The notes beneath the pieces were generated by a model. The model made no database searches. It had not been told where the DNA came from and saw only the letters and a list, made by a program, of their open reading frames with translations. The position numbers and the translations under genes are program-made. Below, piece after piece: positions 36,288 through 46,458 of a DNA stretch of 64,000 bases. The first letter of the stretch is position 1; each line of letters opens with the position of its first letter. The stretch is from Kitagawia praeruptora. Lineage: Eukaryota > Streptophyta > Magnoliopsida > Apiales > Apiaceae. The DNA is taken from positions 94,284,501 through 94,348,500 of the forward strand of contig CM075346.1 in assembly GCA_037693485.1 (NCBI GenBank). Direction: 5' to 3'.

Positions 36288-36868
36288 AAGCTTCGTTATT
36301 GGTAGCCTCTATCTATTACTACTTAGCATGAATAAATTCATACAAAGTATTGGGGGTAGTGATCATATAGACACCTCCCCTTTATGATGTAATGACTTTA
36401 GGGCCTCGCCCCTACTTATCAACTTTAGGGCCTCGCCCCTACCTTGTATTATATGGAGACATTTCTACTTTAGGGCCTCGTCCCTACTATGGCAATAAAT
36501 GAGTTCGTTTACATTCATTATTGTTTATTTAAATTTTTGCATCCAAACTTCACTTGTTTGTTTGTTAGAATTTCACATTTTAAAGGACTAGCTCAGCACA
36601 ACAATGTGAGGCTACACCCTTTCAGACAACAATCTACAGAAGCAAAATATGACTCACAGCGAAAAAGGATAACACAACACTTCTACAAAGCCAACTAACA
36701 TGGGAACAAAGGTAATCATATTGGAAAAATAGAAGAATTTAAAACGTCAACAGATCGCTTTACGATCCCAGAATTCTTGACAACAAAAGAATATTGTTAC
36801 ATCTTGCGAGGCATTAAAAGGGAGCCCGCATCCCAAATTCGAGATTTCAAATGGTAGTTATACAAGAT
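36288..36868. other. Spacer between convergent pol and antisense gene
   Basis: No ORF of note. Contains three copies of ACTTTAGGGCCTCGCCCCTA (36405-36425 region, 36431-36450, 36471-36489, the last with one change), a short GC-rich direct repeat in an otherwise AT-rich spacer. Confidence 0.6.
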
Positions 36869-39446
36869 TCATGGAGCATTCTTGTCTTGATTTGCCTTGG
36901 CAGAAGCTTCGCTGGCTAGCCTTGCCTCCTCAGCGGTCCTGGCCTCCTCTGCCAATCTAGCTTCCTCCGCGAGCTGCTCCTCCTCAGCGTCTTCAGGTGC
37001 GATTTCCTTCTTCAGAGTTTCAGCAAAGTCAGCGTTGCCTGGTCCAAGCTGATCCCAATCAAAATCAGGGATCGTTCTGATGAAACCCTTCATGAAGCTA
37101 ACTTGCCCCTTGACCAGGAACGCATCTTCAGCGGTTGACAGAGTGGCTTTAGCAGCGTTTAGCTCATTGGTTAGCTTTGCGATCTCCTCATCCTTCTTCT
37201 TGATGGCCTCTTCGCTGGATTTCTGCAGGTCTTTGAGAGATTTTTCAAAATCTTTTCTCTCCCTGCGAGCTGTCTTTAAATCTGTTCGAATCTGGGCAGT
37301 GTCCTGGGACAGTTTCTTCTTGAATGTCTCCTCCAGGGATCGCTTGTCTTCGGCCTTCTGGAACTCGAGGACCTTGTTCTTCTTGTCAAGTTAAGCAAAA
37401 TGTTTGGTATGGACGGCTTGATGGATGAAGGCTTCAGCTAAACACCTGGTTAAGGCGTTAGCATTTTCTTCAGGAGACGCCTTCCACCAACCCGAGGTCT
37501 CAGCCTCGTCAGAGTAATGAGTTCCTAATGCAGCGAAGAGATGTTGGGAGGCCGTTGCAGTAACGACCCCAGAAGGTAGTCGAGAGGATCCATCCTTAAG
37601 CCCATATGTCCTGGGTCACTTGGAAGGAGTCTGATCAGGGGAAGTTAAAGCATGTTCTCCAGCTACGTTTGATTTGGCTGGGGGGTCGCTAACGACCTTC
37701 TTGGGAGGAGTTGTTGGTTTTGCAGGAGCCTTCAAGGCAGATTGTATCTTGGAAGTAGGGCCCTTCTTGGCACTCAGGAAAGGAGGAGCTAGGCCATCCG
37801 ACATGCCTACAAAAGGAAAAAGACAAGTTAAAAAACAGTTCAATAAAATATACGTAAGAGCAAGTATGATGCAGTTGTATAAATGTAAAGGTGGTGCGGT
37901 CCCTAAGTCCTATTGCTATTAGTGTATACCCTCTTCTGTTATCTCTTTACGGGAAGATGAGGCCTCCTCGTGTAATTTCCTCTTCCGCGAGGACCGCTTC
38001 GCAGTTGACGGCCCCGCTTCAGGGGTGGACCCTATTCCCTCCTTGAGAAACCCACACTCAATAAGGTTTTCTAAGGACATTAAAGTTCTAATGTTCCTCT
38101 CTTCCTTGGTGGACTTCGTTAGTACTTCATCAGCTCGTCGCTTCTCTTCGCCTTTAAGAACAGTGCGAACCGGACCAACTGCGAGGCCGACAAAGTTATT
38201 AATTTCAGAGGATTAAAGTAAAATAAAGGAGTACGATCTGGATAAATAACTTACTAGGAAGATAGTTGAAGCTAGTTTTGATCCTAGGAACCTCGTGTAT
38301 GTACATGAACGGTTCCTTCCACGAGCCAGCATTACTTATTCCCCCAGGAAGAAGGTTTTTTTTATTGAACTCAGGCCATATGGAAAAATATACATACCCA
38401 AAGTCTTTGGCCCCGCATCGCTTCAACTGGAGGAAATAGCCCATTGTCTTCGCATCCATGGGTGGATATCCAAGCTTGTGGTAAAGAATGTAAAGAGCGA
38501 TCATAGACCTATATTCGTTTGTGCTTATCTGGATGGGAGCTAGAAAGTAGGTCTCACAGACATCTCTAATAAAAGGATGGAGGGGCGAAGAGACACCTAT
38601 CTTCATTAAAGGCACTGTTAATACCATCCTTGGAACCCTGCCACCATTATCTTCATTATTGAAGCGATAGCATCACATTCTTCTCTTTGGGAGGATAATT
38701 TTACCTTCAGGTCGAAATCTCTCGACCCCCTCTCTGATTGTATTCTCTGTTAAGGTCGAAGACATGTCTCGACACGCAAGGACGCGAGGTTCACCCGGCT
38801 TCACCTTCGAGCCAGGCTCAATATCCTCAGGACGAGGCCCGTTCACATATATAACCCCTTCTAGCTCTGGTTGAGGGGTCGGCACATAGGGCTCTGGCGA
38901 TGCCTCAGGAATGTAGTCGTAATATTTGAAATTAACAACTCTTGACACCTCGTCAAGACCTCCATCATCTGAGGAAGGCTCCTCGTAGTCATCATCATCG
39001 GAGTTGGCTTCGTTGTCTGCTCCTCCTTCGATATCATAGTAGGCCTCGCCTAATGAGTCTACTGGAGAATCACTTAAGACAATGGGTGAATTGACTTGTG
39101 TAGGAGGCATTTTAGCAAGGATCTGTGCTACTTGCGAGCTGAATTCCTCTCCTTTTTTCTTTAATTTTTCCAACTCTCGTTCAGTATCTGTCATTTCGAT
39201 TTCAGGCTCGTGTTGGGCTGGGAAAACATCTAAGGATCGGTCTCGAGAGCTCGAAGCTTGTTTGGTTCGCCGTGAAACTAAAGGCACCTCTCTAATGTGA
39301 TTCTTGTTCGACCATAAGGGATCGAAGTACAATTTAAATGAGTTCTCACTCGTGCTTGCGACTCTCGCAATATTAGCAGCAACCACCTCGCTAATACGTA
39401 TGCTTGGGAGTGAAGATGGCGTCCTTGAGCTATCGTCGTTCGACAT
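36869..39446 (-). pseudogene. Antisense gene of the Tat element (spliced, three coding exons)
   Basis: Exons 38255-39446, 37930-38178 and 36869-37806, all GT/AG, add to 2,379 nt = 793 codons including the stop, with phase kept across both introns. The N-terminal region is acidic and Ser-rich (first 250 codons). Then comes a block of about 120 aa (PFIRDVCETYFLAPIQIS, GYFLQLKRCGAKDFGYVYF) that matches, as I recall, the plant 'putative gypsy-type transposon' domain (Pfam Transposase_28). A basic KRSSRKRK segment and an Ala/Glu/Lys-rich coiled coil (about 37395-36900) follow. Three in-frame stops (38673-38675, 37616-37618 and about 37393-37395) break it; each fits a C-to-T change. ATG 39446 directly follows a TTTTCAG acceptor. 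Antisense ORFs before the 3' LTR are known for Tat/Ogre/Retand elements, but their role is unknown. Confidence 0.85.
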
Positions 39447-39935
39447 CTGAAAAGAATGTGAAGAATTAAGTGTGTGCCCTTACAGAAATCAAAAGGGAAT
39501 AAAGGGAGAAAAGAATAATAAGAAAGAAGGATTCTACGTGTTCTCACATCGCTCACGAGCTCTAAATGGGGTTATTATTCTAAGCAAGAAGGGAACGCAC
39601 TATGTTAACAAGGGATCGGTATTTTATCTAAGCGAGGATGGGATCGCAAAGTTAAATTAGTTATGAGGGATCGCAATCAAACGGGATCGCATCGCATACA
39701 ATTTTAATCATCTAATCATGCATATGCAATGAAGAACAACAATTTTAATATAAAGAAGGAATGAAGACTTACTTGTTCTTGGAAAAGATTGGAGAAATCG
39801 GAAGAAAGTTGGGGTCGCTTGAGATTGAACTAGAAAATTTCTTGCGTTTGATCCAGGAGCAAACTGACAGCACTTCGATAATGTGTTTGTGAGAATGAAA
39901 AAGGAAATGATTGTGAGTGGAGTATATATAGCCAT
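39447..39935 (-). promoter_or_regulatory. Promoter, leader exon and leader intron of the antisense gene
   Basis: On the - strand, GCTATATATACTCC (TATA box, about 39921-39933) lies about 30 nt ahead of a probable start near 39895. A leader exon to 39773 ends in AACAA/GTAAGT, and the intron 39447-39772 ends TTTTCAG just before the ATG. Sites are read directly from sequence; use in vivo is inferred. Confidence 0.65.
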
Positions 39936-40156
39936 CAGAAGAGAGACGGTTATGGGACACGTGTCAAGATCTCAGCCGTTCAACACACATCTCGAGACAT
40001 GACAACTGTCAAACCCCTTCAAATTCTTTGGGAGGGGTCGCGACGTTTCCGACAGTCGTATCTATAACACAGTCACAGCTTCGCTTCGCAGTTTTATATG
40101 TTTGATTTTCAAGTCCACATCGCATTTTCAATGACAACATGGACTCAGGGGGCAGT

Positions 40157-40870
40157 TGTTATGCCCAAATCTGGCATAATAATTATTATGATTTAATTAA
40201 CAGAATTAATGGTTCGTTATCCACAATGGGCCTCGAAAATGGCAATTGGGTCATTGATGCCCACTATTGGAATCAGCCCAGCATAGCTACAGGGCCACCT
40301 CTCTAGGATCGCCTCTCACTGAGATCGCTTCTACAAACTAACACGGGATAGCTATCTCATTCTCTACTAGAAGGCTCATAGCTAGATCCCTCGAGATCAT
40401 ATGAGTATCTATACATACTTGGGTCCGCTTCGCATGACTCGATCCCTCGAGGTCGCATGCCAGGCCTGTGCTACTTCTCTACTAGCCTCGCTTGGAAGGT
40501 CACATCCTCGTCTATGCGAGACCATCGGTCTCCTTCTATAAACCATGGAGCATGGATAGGATCAATGACTCATGGCCATGTCAGCCCTAATCTAATGGGC
40601 TTGGGCCATGACTTATCTACTGAAACCCTAGCCCATCTAGGTAACTTGTTTTCTAAGAACTACGTACGGCTTGATCCCTATAAATAGGGTACGTAGGCAC
40701 CTTGATAGGGAGGAGAAACAGTTCACCCCTGAAAATCACCTATCAAGTTTAGCCACACCTACACACACAAACCCTAATCAAAATTCTTCTTATAGCAAAA
40801 TATCCGTATTTTGCTCCGTAAATCCAGTAACCTCCATAAATATTGTTATACCAATATTCTCCCTATAACA
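40157..40870 (+). repeat. 3' LTR of the gypsy element
   Basis: 714 bp, TGTTATGCCC to CCCTATAACA. Preceded by a purine-rich tract (ACTCAGGGGGCAG, 40143-40155). TATAAATA at 40679-40686 is the likely LTR promoter. It retains the empty target site of the CACTA element. It lacks 44 bp present in the 5' LTR after GGGCCACCTC. Confidence 0.95.
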
Positions 40871-41228
40871 GTATGCAAACAAAGTGATCGACTCTGTACC
40901 ATGTCAAATCCACCGCTAGAAAAACCAACACAACATGAACACCAATTGAGATAATGTGCTGCAGACACTGGTTCCACCCATACAAGCTTAAACCAACACA
41001 CAAGAATACTCGCCAACCCCAAGTGATAGCATAAACTTTTCAGGTTGATGTGATAGTTTACGATTAGTAGCAAGAACCAATGCTTGACATTCGACAGCAC
41101 CATAATCAAGCCATTGCAGAATTCCAGAGCAGAAAATTGCAGTTTTCCAGGTTCAAATGGTGACCATTGAATAACATCTTGCCCCTTGCAAAATGGAGCA
41201 ATCCCCTGCTGTTATGGCAGATGGCTTT
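40871..41228 (-). pseudogene. eIF4A-like pseudogene fragment, interrupted by the gypsy element
   Basis: On the - strand, frames broken by small indels spell out eIF4A DEAD-box landmarks: KPSAI (helicase Q-motif region), GQDVIQ, a GKT-less motif I region, then RKLSHQPEKFM (for RELAQQIEKVM), ACMGGTS (for ACVGGTS), and VHVV/VGF..GGFDM (for VHVVVGTPGRVFDM). It continues at 23750-23797 across the insertion. Clearly dead: motif I is lost and several stops are present. Confidence 0.8.
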
Positions 41229-41595
41229 TAAAAACATTAGAAATGAAACACATATTTAGCCGCATCAATTACAGCTAATCAGAATTTTCTTCAATGAGAT
41301 AATATTAAACGTTAAGTTAGACTTTACAATACGTGGCTAGTGACTACAGTCAGTCCCATGTCAATCACAAGCCACAGAAAAATAACGTCCGAGTAAAAAT
41401 GTAGTCAATGCATATATAGTTTGCAGCCTGCAGGCAATCATGTAGAAATACCCAAGTCTCCATAATTTTCTTTTGATTCTTCTACCTTAGACCTCAAAAG
41501 GGCTTTGATTTTGTTGAATCCTCCACAATTTCTATATTCAAACCTGCCTTCTTTATAACCTTATCGAATTCTCACTAAAGCATAAAAAATTTAAA
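41229..41595. other. Intergenic stretch, no gene
   Basis: No coding region or element recognised. It may include degraded intron sequence of the eIF4A-like pseudogene. Confidence 0.4.
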
Positions 41596-41972
41596 GGGGT
41601 CCGTTCCCTAGCAAACATTTGTTAGGGAACTGTTTCCCAACATATGGCTTTAGAACCGTTGGATTATTGATCCAACGATCCTGATTTAAAAAAAAATTAC
41701 ACCGTACTGCAGAAACTTTCCGCGGTACGAAGTAATTACAAAAATGCCCTCACTGTTCACGTACCGCAGAAAGTTTCTGCGGTACGGTGAACAGTAGATT
41801 TTTGATGTGAAAACAGGGGGATTTTTTTTAATTACCCCGTACCGCGGAAAGTTTCTGCGGTACGGTGTAATTTTTTTTTAAACCCCAGCCGTTGGATCAA
41901 CGATCCAACGGCTGGGGACACCATATGTTGTGTAATAGTTCACTGGCAAATGTTTGCCATTGACCGGGAACC
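41596..41972. mobile_element. MULE MITE with a triple palindromic core
   Basis: A perfect 9-bp duplication AAATTTAAA (41587-41595, 41973-41981) and imperfect TIRs (GGGGTCCGTTCCCTAGCAAA and inverse GGTTCCCGGTCAATGGCAAA, both followed by CATTTG). The core carries three copies of a palindrome of the form ACCGCAGAAAGTTTCTGCGG plus T. An outer inverted pair GTTGGATCAACGATCCAAC lies at about 41891-41909, with a related inverted copy at about 41660-41678. 377 bp, non-coding. Confidence 0.9.
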
Positions 41973-42218
41973 AAATTTAAAAGTTTCAAAACATAACTTG
42001 TAGTTCAGAATCTGTTTCCATGAACGTGCAACCCAACCTCTTCTTTCAAACTTTTAAACATGACAAGTGCAAGATAGATAGAAACCCGAATTTCATATTG
42101 ATTCAGACACTAAAAAATTAGCAAAACTTCGTAGGACATAATTATTATAAACTTACGCATAAAGTAGTGTTGAAACTTAAGATCCACTACTAGAAAAACT
42201 GGATTAGACATCAGTTTC
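41973..42218. other. Intergenic stretch, no gene
   Basis: Nothing recognised beyond the target duplications of the flanking elements. Confidence 0.4.
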
Positions 42219-42893
42219 TAGGGCTGCACAACTTTCCGGTCTGGACCGGTAAATTAGACCGGACCGGGTCTACCGGTCCAAGGACCGGACCAGACCGAAT
42301 ATAACCGGTCCGGTCCCCGGTCCATAAAATCAAAAAAATTCGGTCTTCGGTCCGGTCTGGTCCAAACCCTGAAAACACCCGGTCCGGACCGGATTGGACC
42401 GGATTTTATGTATATAGTTAATTTTACACTATTTTGTCTTTTAAATTATATAGTTTATATTCACACATAACATATTTTAGTGATCCAAAATTGGTAAATA
42501 ATAAATTTATGAAATAGTATATATAAACACTATAATATAAATGATTAAATTTCATATTTCATACTATATATAATTTATAATTACGTTTACAAATTAATGT
42601 TAATTTACAAATAATATGACATTTACTTATTTTTAAATTTAAATTAACTTACCAAGTAATTCATATATCAACAAAGAATGAAAATTAAATTATAATAATT
42701 ATTTTTTTATAAAATATTAACTAATCGGTCGAAACCGGTCCGGTTCCGGTCCGGTCCGGTCCGGTTCCGGTCCGGTCCGGTCCCAAAGACCGGTTATGAC
42801 CGGTCCGGTCCCCGATCCATGAATTCAATAAAATCCGGTCTTCGGTCCGGTCCGGGTCGGTCTGGTTCGGTTTTTGACCTTTGTGCAGCCCTA
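42219..42893. mobile_element. hAT MITE with CCGGTCC subterminal arrays
   Basis: A perfect 13-bp TIR, TAGGGCTGCACAA and inverse. 8-bp duplication TCAGTTTC/TCGGTTTC (one mismatch; 42211-42218, 42894-42901). Both ends carry dense arrays of ACCGGTCC/GGACCGGT words, in the style of hAT transposase-binding subterminal repeats, and the middle is AT-rich. 675 bp, non-coding. Confidence 0.93.
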
Positions 42894-43290
42894 TCGGTTT
42901 CTGGCCGTTGTAAAAAAAAAATCTAACCGATGTCTATGTGAGTGTAGAGAAAGGTCATAACATACACTTCTAAGAGTACTACTGGAGATGTTGGATACAT
43001 AAATCCACCAACAATTGGAAAAACAAAATAACAGCAAACTTGGAAGTAGTCTCTTAAACAAAGTTCTATTTATTTAGTACTAATGTAAAAGGACATGCAT
43101 GTGCATAAGGATGACAGCTCCCTAACTTCATAAAACCTCTGTATTTCGACCAACCACTTGTAACTATCCTTGGTGAAAAGTTGAGCACAACAGCTCTACT
43201 TCCGAAAATTCCACCACATTCAATCCGATGATAGTAGTTCTTTAGCCGAGTTGGGAGATCATATGGTTAATCACAAGTTGCACTTGGGGG

Positions 43291-43793
43291 CAGTGACGTA
43301 GTCAATATATGTGCAATAGGTTCCGCTAAATTTTAAAAAATGAAAATTTTATATTTATAGTGGAAAAATTCAAATTTGACCCCGCTAAAAAATTACTTTT
43401 ATAGTAATAAATATAGATTTGATCCCATCAAACATCAAAGTGTGAAAGTGTGCATGTAGTTAATTTTATTGTTAATAATTCAAATTTTAAAGAGTAATGT
43501 TAGGGGTACAAAATTGTGTACCAAAACTAGTTACAAAATGACATGGCAGAAAAAAAAATATTTTTATTGTTTAATATGAGTGTGAATGCACGGGATCCAT
43601 TATATTTAACTAAGTTATAATTAATCAAATTAAGACACATGTCATTTTGTAATAAAAATTATAACTAATTTGGTACCTCAAGTATTTTCCAATTTTAAAT
43701 TAATATATTTATCCTTATTAAAAAAAATTCACTCATCATTGAATTAGAAAAGTTTTTTGATCCCACTGACTTCGATTTCTGACTACGCCAATG
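43291..43793. mobile_element. hAT (Tip100-like) MITE in the eIF4A pseudogene
   Basis: TIRs CAGTGACGTAGTCA and inverse CATTGGCGTAGTCA, with 8-bp duplication CTTGGGGG/TTTGGGGG (43283-43290, 43794-43801). The interior has the AAATTTGACCCCGCTAAAAA text common in this group. It contains a second element at 43492-43690. Confidence 0.88.
43492..43690. mobile_element. MULE MITE nested in the hAT MITE
   Basis: Perfect 9-bp duplication AATTTTAAA (43483-43491, 43691-43699). Ends GAGTAATGTTAGGGGTAC and inverse GGAAAATACTTGAGGTACC are imperfectly alike. 199 bp, non-coding. Confidence 0.8.
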
Positions 43794-44924
43794 TTTGGGG
43801 GACAGTTTTACCGCAGGTCAGGAGATCATTTACATTGGTAATGAGCAAACGAGAAGAACCTGAGCAGAATTCTCGCATAATTATATCTCTAGTTTTATGA
43901 TTCATGCCTACATGAGTGGTAGAGACATGGTAATCATGGCTGCGCATTTTGTCAGTCAGTCAATCAACCATGCTCCTGGTATAACGAAGATGACACTCTG
44001 CGTAGCGCTGAAAGGCTCATTATCAAAAAGTTGACAAAGATATTCCAATATGCCGTTTTCCTTGTCGACATTCTTAAAAAGGAGTTTTATATTTTCTATC
44101 TGGGATTGTTCTTAAAAATTGTTGTGCTGTTAGAGCTGTTAGAAAAAGTGCTGGTGGAAAAAATGATGTAAAAAATTGACGATTGTTTAACATTTTTGAA
44201 ATTGGCCTGTTTTGATGTAAAAATTTTAAAAAATGAAAGTTTTTGGTGAGTTTTGATGGTGAAACCAGTAGTTGCTTCCCGCTGAAAAATAGTTTTTTTT
44301 AAAAGCATGGAGGACGTGCTCGCATAACCTTCTTAATCTGGTATGCTAGTTCAAGAGGAGCAAGAACAAACGCTTGACATTTAGCAACACCATAATCAAG
44401 CTGCTGCAGGACTTCAGAGCAAAAAGTACCTGGTGGTTCCAGTTGAATAACATCTTGCCCCATAATCTCCCGTTGCTGAATCTCAGATGGCTTCTCGAGA
44501 CCTTCAAAAAATAAGAAGCGAGAAAAAAAACATAAAAATTGAACATATCGTCAGTTACTTTTCCAAATGTTTTCCAATAAGATTACTTAATTAACTTAGC
44601 TATCAACATAGAACTGTGATTGCAACCATGTGCCAACCACAAGTCACATTAAATTCTATAACAGCTTGTACGAAAAAACATTGAAGCCCTCATAAAAATT
44701 ATTGTCTTATTTATGTAGTTAATTCAGGATGTCCTCGATATTAATAAAACATAAGGAGAAAAACAAGGTTAAAATCTCCCACACCATAAGCCTAAATGCC
44801 TCTCAAAAGATTTATCTACAATCCCATATCATCAAAACTGTCATGAACCTCATCATATGACGACGTGAAGAATTGTTCTCCATTAGTGCCCAGTCTACCC
44901 ATTTAGTTCATCAAAAGAAAAGAT

Positions 44925-45170
44925 ATTATTGACAATAACGACCCTTGGGTAAGGCGAAAAAGAAAAGAATTGAAAGCGGTTGAAGAAGAGAAGCTACAAA
45001 TGGGCTCACTTCACAAGTTTTTTGGGGAAAAAAACTCTAATAGTGCTAACATTGGGGCTCTTAATGAAGATGCAGATACTAGGGAAGAACCTGAAAATGA
45101 GGCGACACATGTTGAATTTGAGCAAGAGATTGAAATTGAAGAACCACAAATTCAGAACACTAAAAATAGT
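44925..45170 (+). pseudogene. Fragment resembling the N-terminus of a ZMYM1-like hAT-type protein
   Basis: Reads KAVEEEKLQMGSLHKFFGEK then an acidic stretch, ending where the old Sirevirus LTR begins. Lys-rich openings with a SLHKFF or SLDKFF motif are typical of plant TTF-zinc-finger/hAT-dimerisation proteins. Only this piece is present, so the family call is tentative. Confidence 0.35.
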
Positions 45171-46458
45171 TGTTAGGTCGAATACACAATAGGTAATCAA
45201 ATACTGTATGAGTAACTTAACAAGAACACACTGTTTAATACTTAAAAACTGTTTGGAATTAACAATTCCTCTCTCAGTGATGTAAAATATCACAGAGAGC
45301 TGCTTAGGTTACAATCAATGAATTTCTCAATGTTCGATGCCCTTCTAGGGTTAACCTAACTGTATTTATAAAACATACAGCTTCGTACAATCAGTAATTG
45401 ATTCTCCTATAATTAAGCTATACAATTGATATCAATCACGATTGCTTCAAGTCTTCCAAGTCAACTCAATCTCTTTGACAGCTTTCCAATCTTCAAAGAT
45501 ATTGCTTCCATATTTATCTTGTATCAATCTTCAAACACTGTTGACTCTTCAGACATTACCGCTACAGAGTTTAACAATCTCTGTTGCGCTTCCAGTCAGT
45601 GTTTAACTAAACTCTGACTGCTTCCAGCTAAACTCTATTTTGTTACTTTAGCTTCCAAACACTGTTCTCATCAATCATTTCTAACAATCTCCCCCAACTT
45701 GTTCATTAGCAAGAATGTACAAGTTTACAGTAAATGATGATGTCAAAACAAATACAAAGTCTACAGTGTTTAACAAACAGAGTTTAAGCTTTTACTTAAC
45801 AAATTCTACAGAAAATGAGAAAATTCTTACAGACTTCAAATTCTAATCTCTTGAAGATCTGGCATTGTCCTGAGATAGTCTATAAGCAATCTTCTTTCAG
45901 CATTTTCAAGCTCTATCTGCATAGCTTCCTTGATTTCTCTCAACTGAGGATCATTCTCATCAGTCTGATAGATAGCAGCTCTAAGATCGTAGATTTTGTT
46001 TCTCCTCATTTCATTTCCCAACCTGATATATTTCACTTCCTCAGACTTCACATTAAAATCCAGAACAGTAATTCCAAGATCTGTCTTCAGCTTTGTAGTC
46101 CCCTTCTCCATTTCTATCAGATTCCCATTCCAGTCTCTGTACTTTGGAACATACTTGCTGTTGTACTTCATATTTCTCCTGGCAAGATTTTGAATCATCT
46201 TTTGTCTGAGTACATTTGCAACTGACTGAGCTCTTTGATTTCTTACTCTAAAAAGATACAGAACATATTCTAGTTCTTCCCAGTATTTTAAATCAATATC
46301 CTTCTCATCAACTTTAAACACTGTTCCATCAGCCATGAAATATAGCAGAAAATCCTTCTCTAAACTCTTCTGATTAACAAGTTGTACTGACTCCAGTCTG
46401 TCTAAACTCTCTTGAGTGACACCACGACCTGGAACAGCCAATGAAGAAGGATCTCTGG
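45171..46458 (-). mobile_element. Old Sirevirus-type copia element, 3' end (LTR plus envelope-like C-terminus)
   Basis: On the - strand: envelope-like coding end (46441-45836), polypurine tract AGTTGGGGGAGAT just before the LTR, and LTR complement 45171-45686 (TGTTAG to CTAACA) related to the young Sirevirus LTR (e.g. the CTCTGTGATATTTTACATCA block). The rest of the element lies on the far side of the solo LTR, at 63752-64000 and beyond the window. Confidence 0.9.
45836..46441 (-). CDS. Envelope-like ORF, C-terminal part, of the old Sirevirus
   Basis: About 200 codons with AVPGRGVTQESLDRLESVQL, KYVPKYRDWNGNLIEMEKGT, KTDLGITVLDFNVKSEEVKY and NAERRLLIDYLRTMPDLQEI. It is homologous to 59966-60601 of the young element and remains open, although its 5' part is cut off by the solo LTR insertion. 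It continues in sequence with 63752-64000 if the solo LTR is ignored. Function of these Sirevirus ORFs is unproven; no membrane segment is visible in this part. Confidence 0.75.
   Translation of the reverse strand: MAVPGRGVTQESLDRLESVQLVNQKSLEKDFLLYFMADGTVFKVDEKDIDLKYWEELEYVLYLFRVRNQRAQSVANVLRQKMIQNLARRNMKYNSKYVPKYRDWNGNLIEMEKGTTKLKTDLGITVLDFNVKSEEVKYIRLGNEMRRNKIYDLRAAIYQTDENDPQLREIKEAMQIELENAERRLLIDYLRTMPDLQEIRI

Larger units (their letters stand above)
23798..40870 (+). mobile_element. Ty3/gypsy retrotransposon, Tat-type, complete but decayed
   Basis: Two LTRs (TGTTA...AACA), a 5-bp target duplication GTATG (23793-23797, 40871-40875), and internal gag, protease, RT, RNase H and integrase in gypsy order. 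A second, archaeal-type RNase H and an antisense gene before the 3' LTR are Tat-lineage traits. The LTRs differ at roughly 25 of 714 aligned positions plus one 44-bp indel, so it is far older than the Sirevirus downstream. It carries a CACTA element in the 5' LTR and a PIF-like element in gag. Several stops and frameshifts make it non-autonomous. Confidence 0.95.
43130..44883 (-). pseudogene. eIF4A-like pseudogene (second copy), broken by a nested MITE
   Basis: On the - strand, from 44883 downward: FFTSSYDEVHDSFDDMGL then stop (eIF4A N-terminus, FFTSYDEVYESFDAMGL as I recall); 44520-44340 with EKPSEIQQREIMGQDVIQ, VLQQLDYGVAKCQAFVLAP and LAYQIKKVMRA; 44050-43810 with VDKENGILEYLCQLFDN, TQSVIFV, LTDKMR and KTRDIIMREFCSGSSRLLIT; and 43265-43130 with DLPTRLKNYYHRIECGG. 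The middle of the gene (motifs II-III) is missing and stops and frameshifts abound. The hAT MITE 43291-43793 sits between LLITN... and LVIN. eIF4A is the DEAD-box RNA helicase of the translation initiation complex; this copy is not functional. Introns seem retained, so it is a segmental, not a processed, copy. Confidence 0.88.

Noticed and set aside
36405..36489. Possible CRISPR-like array (GGGCCTCGCCCCTA repeats)
   Set aside because: Only three copies, uneven spacing, in a plant retrotransposon spacer.
37080..37394. A 104-aa + strand frame rich in Phe, Leu and Ser
   Set aside because: Shadow of the coiled-coil exon of the antisense gene on the opposite strand.
45006..45293. Open frames over the old Sirevirus LTR and its flank
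   Set aside because: They cross the LTR boundary and have no family features; chance frames in AT-rich DNA.
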